Shown here: in pieces, positions 26,533-34,900 of the stretch
How positions within the stretch are numbered: position 1 is the stretch's first letter
Layout of the letters: the number at the start of each line of letters is the position of its first letter
DNA from: Verrucomicrobiota bacterium
GTDB taxonomy: Bacteria; Verrucomicrobiota; Verrucomicrobiia; Limisphaerales; Fontisphaeraceae
DNA: 51,427 nucleotides
Reading direction: 5' to 3'
NCBI GenBank assembly: GCA_037139415.1
Contig: JBAXGN010000026.1
Span: forward strand, 1-51,427
Program-made: the position numbers and the translations under genes
Notes under the pieces: generated by a model
What the model saw: the letters and a program-made list of their open reading frames with translations, nothing else
The model's database searches: none
Told to the model about the DNA's origin: nothing

Positions 26533-27042
26533 TCAAAAAACACAGAGCGTTCCATTTGGCATTGGCCCTTCCCAACCGGGCTTTAACTGAGGTCCTTTCC
26601 ATCCACATGGAAAATGCCCATTCCGATACCAGGGAAGAACCTGCTCAAGGAAAAAAACAGGCGAATACACATCACTGAATTCGATTTCTTGGCAAGAAAC
26701 AGTTAAGTCCCATGACACGCACTCTTGAAAACGCTTTCCAAGACCATGCCTTTTTGTCAGGTCCTTAAACAAATTGTCGCAGATGGCATCGATCTCCTTG
26801 TTTATTTCAATTGTGATGATATTCCATTCAACGAAACGGTCATAATTTAACGTGTTCACCTCGTAATTTAAGCGGTTTCGAACCTGCAACTCAACCGATT
26901 CCCATTTTGTGTCAGCACAAGCCTCCATCGCATGTTTCCACGTTGGAACTTGGAACACGGCGCCTATGATGGGTTCACCGACATGGCGAAACCACGGAAA
27001 TGTCCGAAGTTGATCGAGTAATAATCGGGTTCTTGGACTCAT
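26533..27042 (-). CDS. Candidate immunity protein, paralogue A
   Basis: 169 residues from the ATG at 27042 (an upstream frame extension to 27132 is not protein-like). It is paralogous to the gene at 27286-27795: both have PWF(R/Q)xVGxP near the N-terminus, KWES(V/F)xLQ(V/M)(R/K)N, NY(D/E)RF(V/T)EWN and PWYxxGHFPCGWxG at the C-terminus, and both end in two hydrophobic residues plus Phe. I do not recognise a named family. No signal peptide, so cytoplasmic. The pair is separated by an orphan tail that may be the remains of a toxin. Confidence 0.65.
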   Translation of the reverse strand: MSPRTRLLLDQLRTFPWFRHVGEPIIGAVFQVPTWKHAMEACADTKWESVELQVRNRLNYEVNTLNYDRFVEWNIITIEINKEIDAICDNLFKDLTKRHGLGKRFQECVSWDLTVSCQEIEFSDVYSPVFFLEQVLPWYRNGHFPCGWKGPQLKPGWEGPMPNGTLCVF

Positions 27043-27046
27043 ATCT

Positions 27047-27148
27047 TTACCTCGGTAATGGCATGCGCTGGGGAATCTGAGGTGCCAAGCCTTTGGCTGC
27101 TGTACGTTGCAGCAATTCAACAACTTGTTCAACTGGATAGACTGGCAT
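27047..27148 (-). CDS. Very short ORF, possibly a toxin-tail remnant
   Basis: 33 residues (begins MPVYPVEQVVELLQRTAAKG, ends in PLPR), stopping 4 bases before paralogue A. It has a good helical segment but no recognisable family. It could be a leader, a real small protein, or the tail of a lost gene; I cannot tell. Confidence 0.25.
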   Translation of the reverse strand: MPVYPVEQVVELLQRTAAKGLAPQIPQRMPLPR

Positions 27149-27158
27149 AATAATGTGT

Positions 27159-27290
27159 TTATTGCGGGCCAATAACTTCAACTCCGTCGATTGTATCTCC
27201 ACTTGATAAACCAAGCTTTTCTATCTCTGCTTGGAGGTGTCTTCCGACACTAGTGTTCACTGTGCCATCGAGCAAAACGAGATCATCAAA
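27159..27290 (-). pseudogene. Orphan C-terminal fragment, probable lost Rhs toxin tip
   Basis: A 43-residue frame without a start codon: FDDLVLLDGTVNTSVG at its beginning, GLSSGDTIDGVEVIGPQ at its end. It overlaps the 3' end of paralogue B by 5 bases and lies between the two immunity-like paralogues. Amino-acid composition is protein-like. A short C-terminal piece ahead of an immunity gene is what displacement of a polymorphic toxin tip leaves behind; the assignment is inference. Confidence 0.45.
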
Positions 27291-27795
27291 AAATTATGAG
27301 TCGTCCAACCAAATTCTCCCCATCAAAATGCTCGGTTAGTTCAACACCATCCCAGCCGCAGGGAAAGTGACCGCTCTGATACCAAGGCCACACATTATCC
27401 AAAAAATACAGCGGCTTCACCACATCATCGTATTCCGACTCACAACAAATATGCAGTAAATTCCATCGTAAATCGTCGGTAATTGCCACTCCTAAATCAT
27501 TCTTTTCAACGTACTCTTGTATTGGCCCAGCAAGCACGCCCTCCAAAGCTTTGTTTATTTGCCCAACGTTATGGTTCCACTCGGTAAAACGCTCGTAATT
27601 TGCGCGATTCACCTGTTCCACAAGTACATTTTTCATCTGAAGCTGAAACGATTCCCATTTTCTTGAGCGCAATCCATCCAGGGCTTCCCGCCACGAGAAA
27701 ACTTGCTTAACTGAAGCATTGGTGGGCATTCCAACACGTTGGAACCATGGTGCGTTATTAAAGGAATCTATTAGCTCTGTTGTTTTTTTTCGCAT
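27286..27795 (-). CDS. Candidate immunity protein, paralogue B
   Basis: 169 residues, the same length as paralogue A (26533-27042) and with the same conserved blocks: PWFQRVGMP, KWESFQLQMKN, NYERFTEWN, PWYQSGHFPCGWDG. No membrane segment or signal. The two are diverged well beyond a recent duplication (about one third identity by eye). The gene starts right behind a transposase remnant that ends at 27802, so its original upstream neighbour has been lost. Confidence 0.68.
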   Translation of the reverse strand: MRKKTTELIDSFNNAPWFQRVGMPTNASVKQVFSWREALDGLRSRKWESFQLQMKNVLVEQVNRANYERFTEWNHNVGQINKALEGVLAGPIQEYVEKNDLGVAITDDLRWNLLHICCESEYDDVVKPLYFLDNVWPWYQSGHFPCGWDGVELTEHFDGENLVGRLIIF

Positions 27796-27801
27796 AAGAG
27801 T

Positions 27802-28140
27802 CTAGCAGCCTGTTGAAATAATGATCTTTTTGAAAGAAGGCGAAATCCGGCCGAGGGTTCCGGTTGTCCCATTCGTTACCCAGCGCGCTAATCTGAACCG
27901 TGTGCGCTCGTATAATGAGCTTTGTCGCTCGGGCGGGTTTGTCTTGCCCATACGCAACAGGCCACCCACGACGACCAACATGGTTCGCCCAACGAGAACC
28001 AGGGCTTTCCCCATCGCCGCCCACTGTTTTGGCGTGCCGACTCCGAAGAGTTTCCGCATCAACTGCGATAGGTTGTAGATGGCGGCCGACACTTTGAATC
28101 GCTTGTTCAAGTTTGCCAAAATGTAATAAGCTTTGTGCAT
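27802..28140 (-). mobile_element. 3' remnant of an IS1182-like transposase with one terminal end
   Basis: The frame reads as the C-terminal part of a DDE transposase (KRFKVSAAIYNLSQLMRK and FGVGTPKQW are typical of IS1182-type ends). The DNA at its stop, CTAGCAGCCTGTTGAAA at about 27802-27818, looks like the terminal inverted repeat common in this group. The N-terminal and catalytic parts are missing and no second terminal repeat was found up to the next gene. It is a dead right end of an insertion sequence. Confidence 0.72.
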
Positions 28141-28190
28141 AAGGCGTGCAGGGTAATCTTAAAAGGCAAAACTTGGTTGAAATATCATAG

Positions 28191-28212
28191 AAACTCAGAA
28201 TTCATAATTGTT
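28191..28212 (-). repeat. Copy of the YwqK-like gene start region
   Basis: 18 bases (TCAGAATTCATAATTGTT at 28195-28212) are identical to 29731-29748, which contains the start codon of the YwqK-like gene. Read on the minus strand it gives ATGAATTCTGA, Met-Asn-Ser-Glu, followed soon by a stop. A third, shorter copy covers 28652-28665. Confidence 0.7.
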
Positions 28213-28244
28213 GTTGTTGACCAGGCAATAACGCGGCAAAACCG

Positions 28245-28634
28245 TCAATCAAGCATCACATACAATTCGGTTTGCCCCCAGTCCTCATCGGGGTCAAATC
28301 CGGATTCCAGTGCCAAGGCCCCAGCCCACGCAAAGACACGTTTGCGTTCTGCACCGCGCGGTGGCAGTTCCACCACCAAATGCTTGGTGATTTCGTTGTC
28401 TTGCTCAACAGGATAGTCATTACCTCTGGTCCACGCGATTTCAAAGGTGAATCGGTCTTCCTTTGGAGAGATCATGAGCATGATATGATAGTGGATATCA
28501 CCCGTTGCGTTTAATACCCATAGCGGAATGCCCGGTGGTATCGTCTTATCCTTACAAAGCGAAGATTCAGGAAACACTTCTGCCATTGTTGTACTGGCAA
28601 TCTTGTTGAGTTTTTTTGTCAGTATGGATTTCAT
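28245..28634 (-). CDS. Hypothetical protein, candidate immunity protein (donor of the chimera tail)
   Basis: 129 residues, cytoplasmic, no membrane segment. A beta-rich middle (DIHYHIMLMISPKEDRFTFEIAW) and an acidic C-terminus (GFDPDEDWGQTELYVMLD). No family recognised. Its last 15 codons and stop are duplicated, with two amino-acid-neutral or conservative changes, in the chimeric mini-ORF at 25447-25605. A short in-frame-like leader starting ATGAATTCTGAAGT lies just ahead of it at 28652-28665. Confidence 0.65.
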   Translation of the reverse strand: MKSILTKKLNKIASTTMAEVFPESSLCKDKTIPPGIPLWVLNATGDIHYHIMLMISPKEDRFTFEIAWTRGNDYPVEQDNEITKHLVVELPPRGAERKRVFAWAGALALESGFDPDEDWGQTELYVMLD

Positions 28635-28661
28635 TCACAAGTTGAAATAGAACTTCAGAAT

Positions 28662-29186
28662 TCATTCTGATGGATGGTTACAAATAAGGGCGTTCAAATC
28701 TATGACCAATAGCTTCAGCACAATTCCTGGGCCACCCATTTGTTTAGCCATGCACTTACTCAATAATAATGAATAGTCTTCAACCGGAGAGGCTGTATCA
28801 TCCAAAACGACAGGTTCGTTTATGGAACTAGCCAAGCAATGCCATAACACTCCGGTTCCCAAATACAAGAGATTAAAAACCGCATCAATTTCCGGCATGG
28901 GATTTTGGCGACCAGTCTTATTGAGCCACTTTATAGCCTCACATGCACACCTGATGGCTGCTTTGCATTCATCGGCGACTGGTCCGAACGCAGCCGTACC
29001 AATTGCTTGGGCTTCGGAAATTTGATTCATATAATCTTCCACGAGCTTGAATGGTTTTGTGCCTATGAACAAATGTGAAAATGGGGGCTCAAGTGCGCCG
29101 GGTTTGCGCCATCCGTGATTCAGCAGCGTATGACAACGCTGCAAAATTATTAAAACTTGTGTTGTCTGTAAAGGATGAGTGCTCAT
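28662..29186 (-). CDS. Hypothetical helical protein in the Rhs array
   Basis: 174 residues, Cys- and Leu-rich, probably all helical, with a moderately hydrophobic stretch (AVFNLLYLGTGVLWHCLASS). No signal peptide and no family recognised. Its stop codon overlaps the ATGAATTCTGAAGT word (ATGA overlap). It is transcribed with its neighbours and is most simply read as one more immunity gene of the array. Confidence 0.55.
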   Translation of the reverse strand: MSTHPLQTTQVLIILQRCHTLLNHGWRKPGALEPPFSHLFIGTKPFKLVEDYMNQISEAQAIGTAAFGPVADECKAAIRCACEAIKWLNKTGRQNPMPEIDAVFNLLYLGTGVLWHCLASSINEPVVLDDTASPVEDYSLLLSKCMAKQMGGPGIVLKLLVIDLNALICNHPSE

Positions 29187-29220
29187 TGGAATATTTCACA
29201 AGCCCATGCTTTTTGCAGAT

Positions 29221-29304
29221 TCACTCAAAATATGGAATCCCACATTCTACGAGCTTGCGCGTGGAGTCGTGAATTTGTTCTGTGATGCTTTGACTTCCTA
29301 TATT
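29221..29304 (-). pseudogene. Short orphan C-terminal frame between array genes
   Basis: A frame without start that reads IGSQSITEQIHDSTRKLVEC followed by GIPYFE and a stop. Its character is protein-like and it overlaps the end of the YwqK-like gene. It may be the tail of a lost immunity gene. Low confidence because it is only 27 codons. Confidence 0.25.
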
Positions 29305-29741
29305 GGGTTGTCGTTTTCTTCAGGATACAGGGGAAGCGCAGGGTCAATTTCACATGCTTTTAAATACTTTTTTCGAGAAACCTTTTTTGCCTTGATCCAA
29401 TAACTGTCGGGGGCAGGCTTGCCATCTTCATACCAGGTTTTTTGACGTCCATGAGGAAGGCCTTTTGCAAGCGTTACCTCCGCACAAAGAACACCGTTAT
29501 CATACCATTTTTTCGCAAGTCCCGACCCGCAGTTTAAAGTGTATTCTCCTAAAAATCTTCCATCCATTGCCCAAAACTTGGCCGTTCCATTTTGAAATCC
29601 ATCCTCATATGGAATCTCGCTTGCCAATTGCCCGTTGGGATAATATTCCCTGTTCATGCCATGCGCTCGTCCATTTCGACGTTGAATTTCAATCCGAAGA
29701 CTTCCATTTGAATGGAACAATCGTAGTACTTCAGAATTCAT
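29298..29741 (-). CDS. YwqK/MORN-repeat family antitoxin-like protein
   Basis: 147 residues from the ATG at 29741 (an upstream TTG frame start at 29753 is unlikely). It is made of MORN-like repeats: REYYPNGQLASEIPYEDGFQNG, GLAKKWYDNGVLCAEVTLAKGLPHG and RQKTWYEDGKP, the pattern of YwqK-family proteins annotated as antitoxin components. It follows the mini-Rhs gene after 23 bases, the place expected for the cognate immunity protein of that toxin. Confidence 0.8.
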   Translation of the reverse strand: MNSEVLRLFHSNGSLRIEIQRRNGRAHGMNREYYPNGQLASEIPYEDGFQNGTAKFWAMDGRFLGEYTLNCGSGLAKKWYDNGVLCAEVTLAKGLPHGRQKTWYEDGKPAPDSYWIKAKKVSRKKYLKACEIDPALPLYPEENDNPI

Positions 29742-29764
29742 AATTGTTTTCAAGGTTATTGATT

Positions 29765-30940
29765 TTAAAAACCACCCATAATACCTAAAAGTCCGGCAAT
29801 TCCCATATAGCTTTCTAATCTTCCAGTGTCTGCGACACCACGGGCTGTTATCAGACCTGGAATTCTTGCCATTGCTCCGGTGAGCGTCCGTCCCACTAGC
29901 CCCCGGCGAATATACTCCCGAGCTAATGCAAAACTTGTAATACCGGCGAGATCGTCAAGATTATCAACCATATCCGTATAAAAGATTACCCCAGCGACAT
30001 TAAAATAAGCAATAGGATCGAGTCCAACGTTGGACCCACGTACTCCATCCGGCCAAGTTCCTCTCGAATAACCCAGACCTAAGGCAGTGAATGTTAAATC
30101 ATACGCTGCAATTTGTGTCATTCCCTTGGCAACACCACTTAATGATAGTGGTTTAATTTCCTGATAAGTATGCTTGATTCCATCAAATATATCAGGCTTC
30201 AAACCAGTGCCGAGCACACCAGTTGTTGGACCGACAATCGCCCCAGGATTTTCCGCTTGATATTCAGACTCAATGATGCGATGCGCCGCAATGCCAAAAT
30301 CGCGAGAATATTTAAATATACCGAACAATCCACTTGGGTCAATCATGTTGACTGGATTTCCTCGGGTATAATTATATTTATGAAGTGAAAGTGGTTCTTC
30401 AAACGAACCCCAATAAATATCCCTTGTCCAAAACCTTCCCATCCCCGGATTCAGGTAGCGTGCTCGGAGATAATAGAAACCAAGATTCGGGTCATACTGC
30501 TCGCCGGTGTAAAGGTAGTTATTGGCGGTGCTGCCACTGCTGGCAAGCAGGGTGCCAAAGGCGTCAAAGGCGTAGGTATCGGAAATGATGCCGTTGGCAC
30601 CGGCTAAGTAGCGGGTATTTCCGTTGCCATCATAGCCGTAGAAGCTAACGGTTCCGCTTCCAATTTGCCGCTGGGCAATGAGGTCCAACCCGTAACTGTA
30701 CACCTTGGCTAAGTTCGTTGCGCCGCCGGAGACAATCAATTCTTCCAGCACTTGGGCATAACCGGACGGATTGCGGTCATCCACCAGGAACAGCACGGTA
30801 ACGCCGTTGGTGGTCAGGGATACCCGGTTCCCGTTGCCATCATAGACATAGGTAATAGGACGTATTTGCTGCGCGAAGCTGCCTAAAGTACTATCTGAAC
30901 TGAATAGCAACGCCGCAACTAAGGCTATAAATAAGGCCAT
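29765..30940 (-). CDS. Miniature Rhs protein with signal peptide and PD-(D/E)xK-like nuclease tip
   Basis: 391 residues. Residues 1-24 are a Sec signal peptide. Residues about 30-205 hold only the end of an Rhs repeat region and the conserved core (YLYTGEQYDPNLGFYYLRARY, ending in the NPVNMIDPSG boundary at about 196-204). The variable tip (205-391) carries H220, E224, P249-D250 and E261-I-K263 (spacing PD-x10-ExK), which fits a restriction-endonuclease-like DNase. It lacks the long YD-repeat shell, so it can hardly encapsulate its own tip. It starts 6 bases after the immunity gene of the giant Rhs protein and is followed by the YwqK-like gene. It looks like a displaced tip that gained or kept its own export signal. 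Confidence 0.85.
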   Translation of the reverse strand: MALFIALVAALLFSSDSTLGSFAQQIRPITYVYDGNGNRVSLTTNGVTVLFLVDDRNPSGYAQVLEELIVSGGATNLAKVYSYGLDLIAQRQIGSGTVSFYGYDGNGNTRYLAGANGIISDTYAFDAFGTLLASSGSTANNYLYTGEQYDPNLGFYYLRARYLNPGMGRFWTRDIYWGSFEEPLSLHKYNYTRGNPVNMIDPSGLFGIFKYSRDFGIAAHRIIESEYQAENPGAIVGPTTGVLGTGLKPDIFDGIKHTYQEIKPLSLSGVAKGMTQIAAYDLTFTALGLGYSRGTWPDGVRGSNVGLDPIAYFNVAGVIFYTDMVDNLDDLAGITSFALAREYIRRGLVGRTLTGAMARIPGLITARGVADTGRLESYMGIAGLLGIMGGF

Positions 30941-30946
30941 GGATGT

Positions 30947-31996
30947 TTATTTGATGTACTGAACCCGCTTGAGTTCTCCGCCCATGCATTTCACGATCGG
31001 CTCAATGGCCTTCTTAAATAATTTCACGGGCGGATCCTCATCGGCGTATTGTTCGTAACCGAGTAAAATGGCATATCCAGCCTTCTGCTTTGAGAGCATC
31101 GCGAAGTTGCCCTGCGTCCTCGGCGAGGTGGCCCCGGAAGTTAAATTCCAAGACAAGTACTTCCTTATCACGCTGTATCGGGCAATCCGGCTTCCCAATG
31201 AATCGATTATGGATGCAATGGCCGTAAGTTGAATAGCGTCTGTGTTGAACACCGGACGCAAATAACTAGCACGTTCCAAGGCAAATGTCGTCTTCCCTAC
31301 ACCGCCATTCCAACTCCAACAGTTATTTGGGAATTCAGTGAAAGCATAATACTCACTGGCATAAACAGATTTTATAGATTCCGTTGTACCCAAAAATTCA
31401 AACGAGCCGATACCATTCCGAAGGCCAAGCTGCTGACTAAGAACTTGGACGAAGGGGATCACCAAGACGGAGGGAACAGAAACTGTGTAGGCATGTTCAC
31501 GGTAATCACCGGTCATTGTCGTTGATGTTGTTACTTTCGCAACCGGTCCAACAACTCTCACCGCCATCTCTGAAATCAAAGCCACCATCATCGCATCCGG
31601 CTTCTGGGCACCTACCTGAACGGGTTCCTGATTACGTTCAGCATAAGTCACGCCAAAAGAGCCGCTCGGATTCCCATGCCAATCGTAACCCGGCATTTGC
31701 TCGTCTGGAATCACCGTCAATGACTGCAGCCCAAAAAGTATTCTTGCCGATTGAATTAACCGAAAATCCTTCCTGGAAAAACACGAGTCATCCGCGATTT
31801 TACCCCAACCATACAAGGCGAAACGTGGGGAAGGAAGTTTGGCTGCCACTGCCTCCATGCTTTCAAAATCTAAAAAATGTGCTTCCACACATAAACGATC
31901 AGCACCTCCAGAAAGCAGGCTCAACAACTCCAACAGCCTGGTTGTTCCCGCAGCGCTGGTAGATAAATCCCATCCGGTAATTTCAAAAATATTCAT
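30947..31996 (-). CDS. Probable immunity protein of the giant Rhs toxin
   Basis: 349 residues, cytoplasmic, no membrane segment. The ATG overlaps the Rhs stop (ATGA), which makes it the cognate immunity candidate. A stretch reading WSWNGGVGKTTFALERASYL resembles a P-loop by eye (GGVGKTT), but the rest does not show an ATPase domain, so this may be chance. I do not recognise the family. Confidence 0.7.
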   Translation of the reverse strand: MNIFEITGWDLSTSAAGTTRLLELLSLLSGGADRLCVEAHFLDFESMEAVAAKLPSPRFALYGWGKIADDSCFSRKDFRLIQSARILFGLQSLTVIPDEQMPGYDWHGNPSGSFGVTYAERNQEPVQVGAQKPDAMMVALISEMAVRVVGPVAKVTTSTTMTGDYREHAYTVSVPSVLVIPFVQVLSQQLGLRNGIGSFEFLGTTESIKSVYASEYYAFTEFPNNCWSWNGGVGKTTFALERASYLRPVFNTDAIQLTAIASIIDSLGSRIARYSVIRKYLSWNLTSGATSPRTQGNFAMLSKQKAGYAILLGYEQYADEDPPVKLFKKAIEPIVKCMGGELKRVQYIK

Positions 31997-34900
31997 AAGC
32001 CTTGACTCAAAAACTGCTGCAAAGCCTGGTCTCCAAATAAGACCTGGTTGTAGTACGTTCGCATAATACCATTGAGTGCGGCCCCTGCTTCTTCAAGTCC
32101 TGGGGGGATTCGAGTTGTAAAGGAAATCACCCGCTCTCCAATCGTAGCGCCATTAGCCGCTTGGTTTGCCTGAGCGAATTTCGAGGCCTGATTGACAAGC
32201 TGATCGATATACCCTTGCCATCCAGATGTGCCCCAAAGATTCCATGGAACCCCCTTACTTTCAATTAAAGTGTTTACGTCACGCCCGGGCAAACGCACTA
32301 CAAGATCAAGCCGAGCTTTTCCTATTAATTGAACGCCTCCTTGGATAGCACGTTGCACCTGGTCCTCATACGCGACAATATCGCCGCCGTTAGCAACGAC
32401 GGTTTGCGCCAGGTTTACCACCCGTTGGGCACCGGCAAGGGTATTTTTTGCCCACTTTGCGCCCGCTGCTATTGCCGGTGCTAATCGGGCGGCCAGAACT
32501 CCATACTGCATGGTTACCGTCTGAATCGAAATAATATTGAACTCATGCCCAGACGGGTCAACTCCATTAATAGGGTTTGCTTGGCAATATAGATATTTAT
32601 GCAGGCTTAGGGGGCTCTTTTGGAACCCTTCGAAAACATCCCTTGTACAAAACCTCCCCATTCCCGCATTCAAATACCGCGCCCGCAGATAATACAGCCC
32701 AAGAGTTGGGTCATACTGTTCACCTGCATAAAGATAATTGTTCGTGGTCGAGCCACTGGATGTGATTACTGTGCCAAAAGCGTCAAACCCATAGGTGTCG
32801 GTGATGACGCCATTGGCTCCAGCAAGGTATCGCGTATTCCCATTGCCATCAGAACCAAAAAAGCTCTGGGTGCCCGTCAAAAGGTTGCGCTGCGAGATCA
32901 AGTCAAGGCCATAACTGTACACCATTGCCAAATTTGTGACGCCACCGCTACTGGTCAACTCTTCGAGAACTTGCGCGTAACCAGTCGGATTTCGATCATC
33001 CACAAGGTAAAGCGTGGTTGTGCCACCCGTGGTTTTACTTACGCGGGTGCCATCGGCATTATAGGTGTAGCTGGCACTGACGCCACCCACGGTGGCATTG
33101 GTAAGCCTGCCTTCGACATCGTACTGGTACACATTCCCACCGTTGGTGCGGGTGTTACCGTTGTTGTCATAGACATCGCTGGCCAACCAGTCGTTGGTAA
33201 CATAAGCCAAGGTTTGGTTGGTCAGACCGCTGAGCGTCGAGGTTCGATTGGTGCGGTTACCGACGGCATCGTATTGGTACGCCACTGCGCCAATAGGAGC
33301 CGTGCCGGTAATGGTCTCATTGGTGAGGCGGTAGAGCGCGTCATATTGCCAGGCCGAAGTGCGGCTCACGCCGTTCACCAGTTCGATCAAGTTGGTGCGA
33401 TTGCTCGCCGTGCCCAACTGGTAGGCGAAGCTGGCCAAAGTTCCGCTGGCGCTTTTGGCCGTCAGATTGGTCAGCCGGTTCAGGGAACTATAACTATAGG
33501 TGTTGGTGACGGCATTTGGATAACGCAGGCTTTGCAGGTTGCCCACGGCGTCGAATCCATAGCCGCTGGTTCCGGCCACACTGTCCGCTACGATGGTTAG
33601 CCGATTCAGGGCGTCGTACTGATAGGTGAGCGACACGCCATTGGCCGTCATCGAGGCCGACGTCGTGAGGCGTCCAAATTCATCAAAGGCATAGACCAAA
33701 GTTCCCACCGGACCGCTGTTGGTGGTCAGCCGGTCACGGCAGTCATATAGGTAACTGTAATTGCCACTGGCATCAGCCATGGTAGCGCGCTGGCCAGTGC
33801 TGGAATAGGTAAAGCGGACGAAATAACTGCCCGAGGTTTTATTGGTCAGGCGGTTGAGCGCATCATACTGGTTGGTGAGGATAACGCCGTTAAAGTTGGT
33901 ATAGCGGATTTGGTTGCCTCCGGCATCGAATGCAAAGCCCTCCGTCTGGCCACCCGGCTGCACCGTGCGGATTTTCCGGCCCAGGGCATCGAACTCAAAC
34001 CGGGTCATCCGCCCGAGGGCGTCCACTTGGTTGGTTTGATTCCCCGCCTCATCGTACGCATAGGTGGCCCATTGGCTCACGCTGGCCCCGAAACCATTGG
34101 TGACGGCCACGAGCCGCCCCACCTTGTCAAAACCGAACCGAGCCACCACATCCGCCTGATTGGTCACCGTCACGCGCCGGTTCAAGCCATCGTACCCGAA
34201 CCGCTCGCTGGTGGTATCCGGGTAGGTCACCTTGGTTTGGCGATTCAACCGGTCGAACGTATAGGTTACCGCCCGGCCCAAGGCATCCACCGTATTGGTT
34301 TGGTTGCCGTTGGCATCGAATGCAAACAGATTGGTCTGCCCCAAGGCGTTTACCAAGCCAACCCGCCGCCCGGCCGCGTCATACAGGAAGGTGGTCGCCT
34401 GGGTATTGCGCGGAGCCGGACTCATGCTGGAGGGCAGCGGCTGGGACCATTGCACCGTCGTTGCCAACCGGCCCGCCTGATCATAACGATTTTCCGTGTA
34501 GGCGTCGTCGGGAAAGCTGGTTTTGGTCAGTCGCCCGGCCTTGTCGTACGCATAGGAAACAGTACGTCCCGCCCGATCGGTGCTGCGGGTGCGCCTCCCC
34601 TCGTTGTCGTACCCCACCGATTCACTGGCTTGTTGGGCCGTCCCCAAGGCAAAGACCGTGTTGGTTAGCAACCCCCGTGCGTCATAATCAAAACGGGTCA
34701 CCAACGCCAGCTTATTGGTGGTATAGGCCACTTTCCCGGCGGCATCATAAACGGTGGCACTGCGGTACCCGTCCGGTTCAATTACCGCAATAATGCGGTT
34801 GGCGGCATCAAAAACATTGGTGGTCCACAGGGCCTGTTTGCTACCGCTGGGCAGCGTGCGCTCGCGTCGTTCAATGATACGGTTGCCGTTGTTATCACGA

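Noticed and set aside
31000-31400. P-loop ATPase domain in the 349-residue immunity candidate (GGVGKTT)
   Set aside because: No Walker B or surrounding fold; probably a chance match, so not used for naming.
33910-34668. Plus-strand frame of 252 codons inside the Rhs gene
   Set aside because: Shadow of the regular YD repeats on the other strand.
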